A stretch of DNA of 64,000 bases from contig JAHBWF010000021.1 of assembly GCA_019637105.1 (NCBI GenBank), positions 1 to 64,000 on the forward strand, written 5' to 3'. Below, in pieces: positions 63,647 through 64,000 of the stretch (position 1 is its first letter; each line of letters opens with the position of its first letter). A program made the translations under genes and the position numbers. The stretch is from Labilithrix sp. (GTDB taxonomy: Bacteria; Myxococcota_A; Polyangia; Polyangiales; Polyangiaceae). Under the pieces are notes generated by a model. It made no database searches. It was not told where the DNA came from and saw only the letters and a list, made by a program, of their open reading frames with translations.

Positions 63647-64000
63647 TCAGGCGCTGCGCTGGGCGCTCCCGGAGACGACCGACTTGATCGTCACGCTCAG
63701 CTCGTCGAAGTCGACCGGCTTGTGAAGGTAGCGGTCGAACCCGGCGGCGAGCGCGCGCGCGCGGTCCGAGCTCGCGGCGTAGGCCGACACGGCGATGATC
63801 GGCGTGAGGCCGCCGCCGTCCGGCGGGAGGGCGCGGAGCCGGCGCGCGAGCGCGAAGCCGTCCTCGTCGGGCATCGCGATGTCGGAGACGATGACGTCGG
63901 GCGCCGTCCCTCCGAGCAGCTCGAACGCGCGCGCGACGCTCGCGGCCGCCGCGACGGTGGCTCCGCGCTGCTCGAGGACCGCTTGCATCAACTCGCGCGC
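63647..64000 (-). CDS. Response-regulator receiver domain, partial at window edge
   Basis: The visible ~117 residues are the C-terminal part of a CheY-like receiver. The phosphoacceptor Asp is in VIVSDIAMPDEDG, the switch Ser in IIAVSAYAA and the Lys in YLHKPVDFDEL. The frame is open to the right edge (ARELMQAVL), so the true start is beyond 64000. The early acidic residues are missing. The end of the chain matches the receivers at the C-termini of hybrid histidine kinases, so the full gene could be a hybrid kinase. Confidence 0.85.
   Translation of the reverse strand, partial: ARELMQAVLEQRGATVAAAASVARAFELLGGTAPDVIVSDIAMPDEDGFALARRLRALPPDGGGLTPIIAVSAYAASSDRARALAAGFDRYLHKPVDFDELSVTIKSVVSGSAQRSA

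Overview
The window is a very GC-rich, gene-dense bacterial chromosome segment that reads like a member of the Myxococcota (Polyangiales-like). The evidence is the abundance of lipoproteins with acidic or Asp/Ala/Gly-rich linkers, two large 'eukaryote-like' Ser/Thr kinases, DUF4388 proteins, 'VWGSGPSDVWAVG'-repeat lipoproteins, a Cys-rich repeat lipoprotein, a TIGR03790-like protein and a DUF6184-like lipoprotein pair. The lineage is inferred from gene content, not from a marker gene. I found no tRNA, rRNA, insertion sequence, prophage or CRISPR array.

Layout. 0-6 kb: a structured leader, metB-hom (methionine/threonine branch), an isolated succinate dehydrogenase cytochrome b and a partial branched-chain amino-acid ABC transporter (substrate-binding lipoprotein plus one permease). 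6-13.7 kb: two tandem Cys-patterned lipoproteins, small hypotheticals, DUF1269 and DoxX-like membrane proteins, a lipoprotein, a degenerate receiver-DUF4388 protein, and a coupled phytanoyl-CoA dioxygenase-like/aldo-keto reductase pair. 13.8-19.5 kb: a 22-bp palindromic operator, a phosphofructokinase with PPi-type motifs, a tandem repeat, a cyclase-domain remnant, an AT-hook-like protein, a DUF4388-J-domain-TPR protein with a purine-rich leader, and a methyltransferase. 19.6-31.1 kb: a 1486-residue kinase/ATPase/TPR regulator, a patatin, a truncated Gre-like factor, an EF-G-like protein that has lost its GTPase motifs, rhodanese, thioesterase, hydrolase and LysR genes. 31.3-38.6 kb: a tightly overlapping minus-strand operon with an outer-membrane-like protein, an ECF sigma factor, a membrane-anchored anti-sigma-like protein and four lipoproteins.

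40.5-47.7 kb is the most coherent block. It is a zinc-starvation island with zinc-free paralogues of ribosomal proteins S18 and L33, two COG0523 GTPases, two DUF1826 proteins and two lipoproteins sharing an unusual His/Cys motif, with three copies of a 15-bp palindrome (TGCAAyTgAAyTGCA) at the promoters. I read it as a Zur regulon whose surface lipoproteins may bind zinc. 47.8-51.8 kb is nrdAB (class Ia ribonucleotide reductase) behind a cobalamin riboswitch and a good sigma-70-type promoter. 51.9-64 kb holds a nucleotidyltransferase, an exonuclease, an Omp85-like protein, VOC and Tudor-like small proteins, a bacterial GIDE protein, a second Ser/Thr kinase, DUF2243, comEC, hpt, a TPR protein and a response-regulator domain that runs off the right edge.

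Two genome-style features recur. Many start codons lack a Shine-Dalgarno sequence and sit 6-9 nt after a -10-like hexamer, which suggests leaderless transcripts. Short tandem repeats, with units of 18 or 54 bp in three cases and 69 bp in a fourth, sit at or just past the 3' ends of genes.
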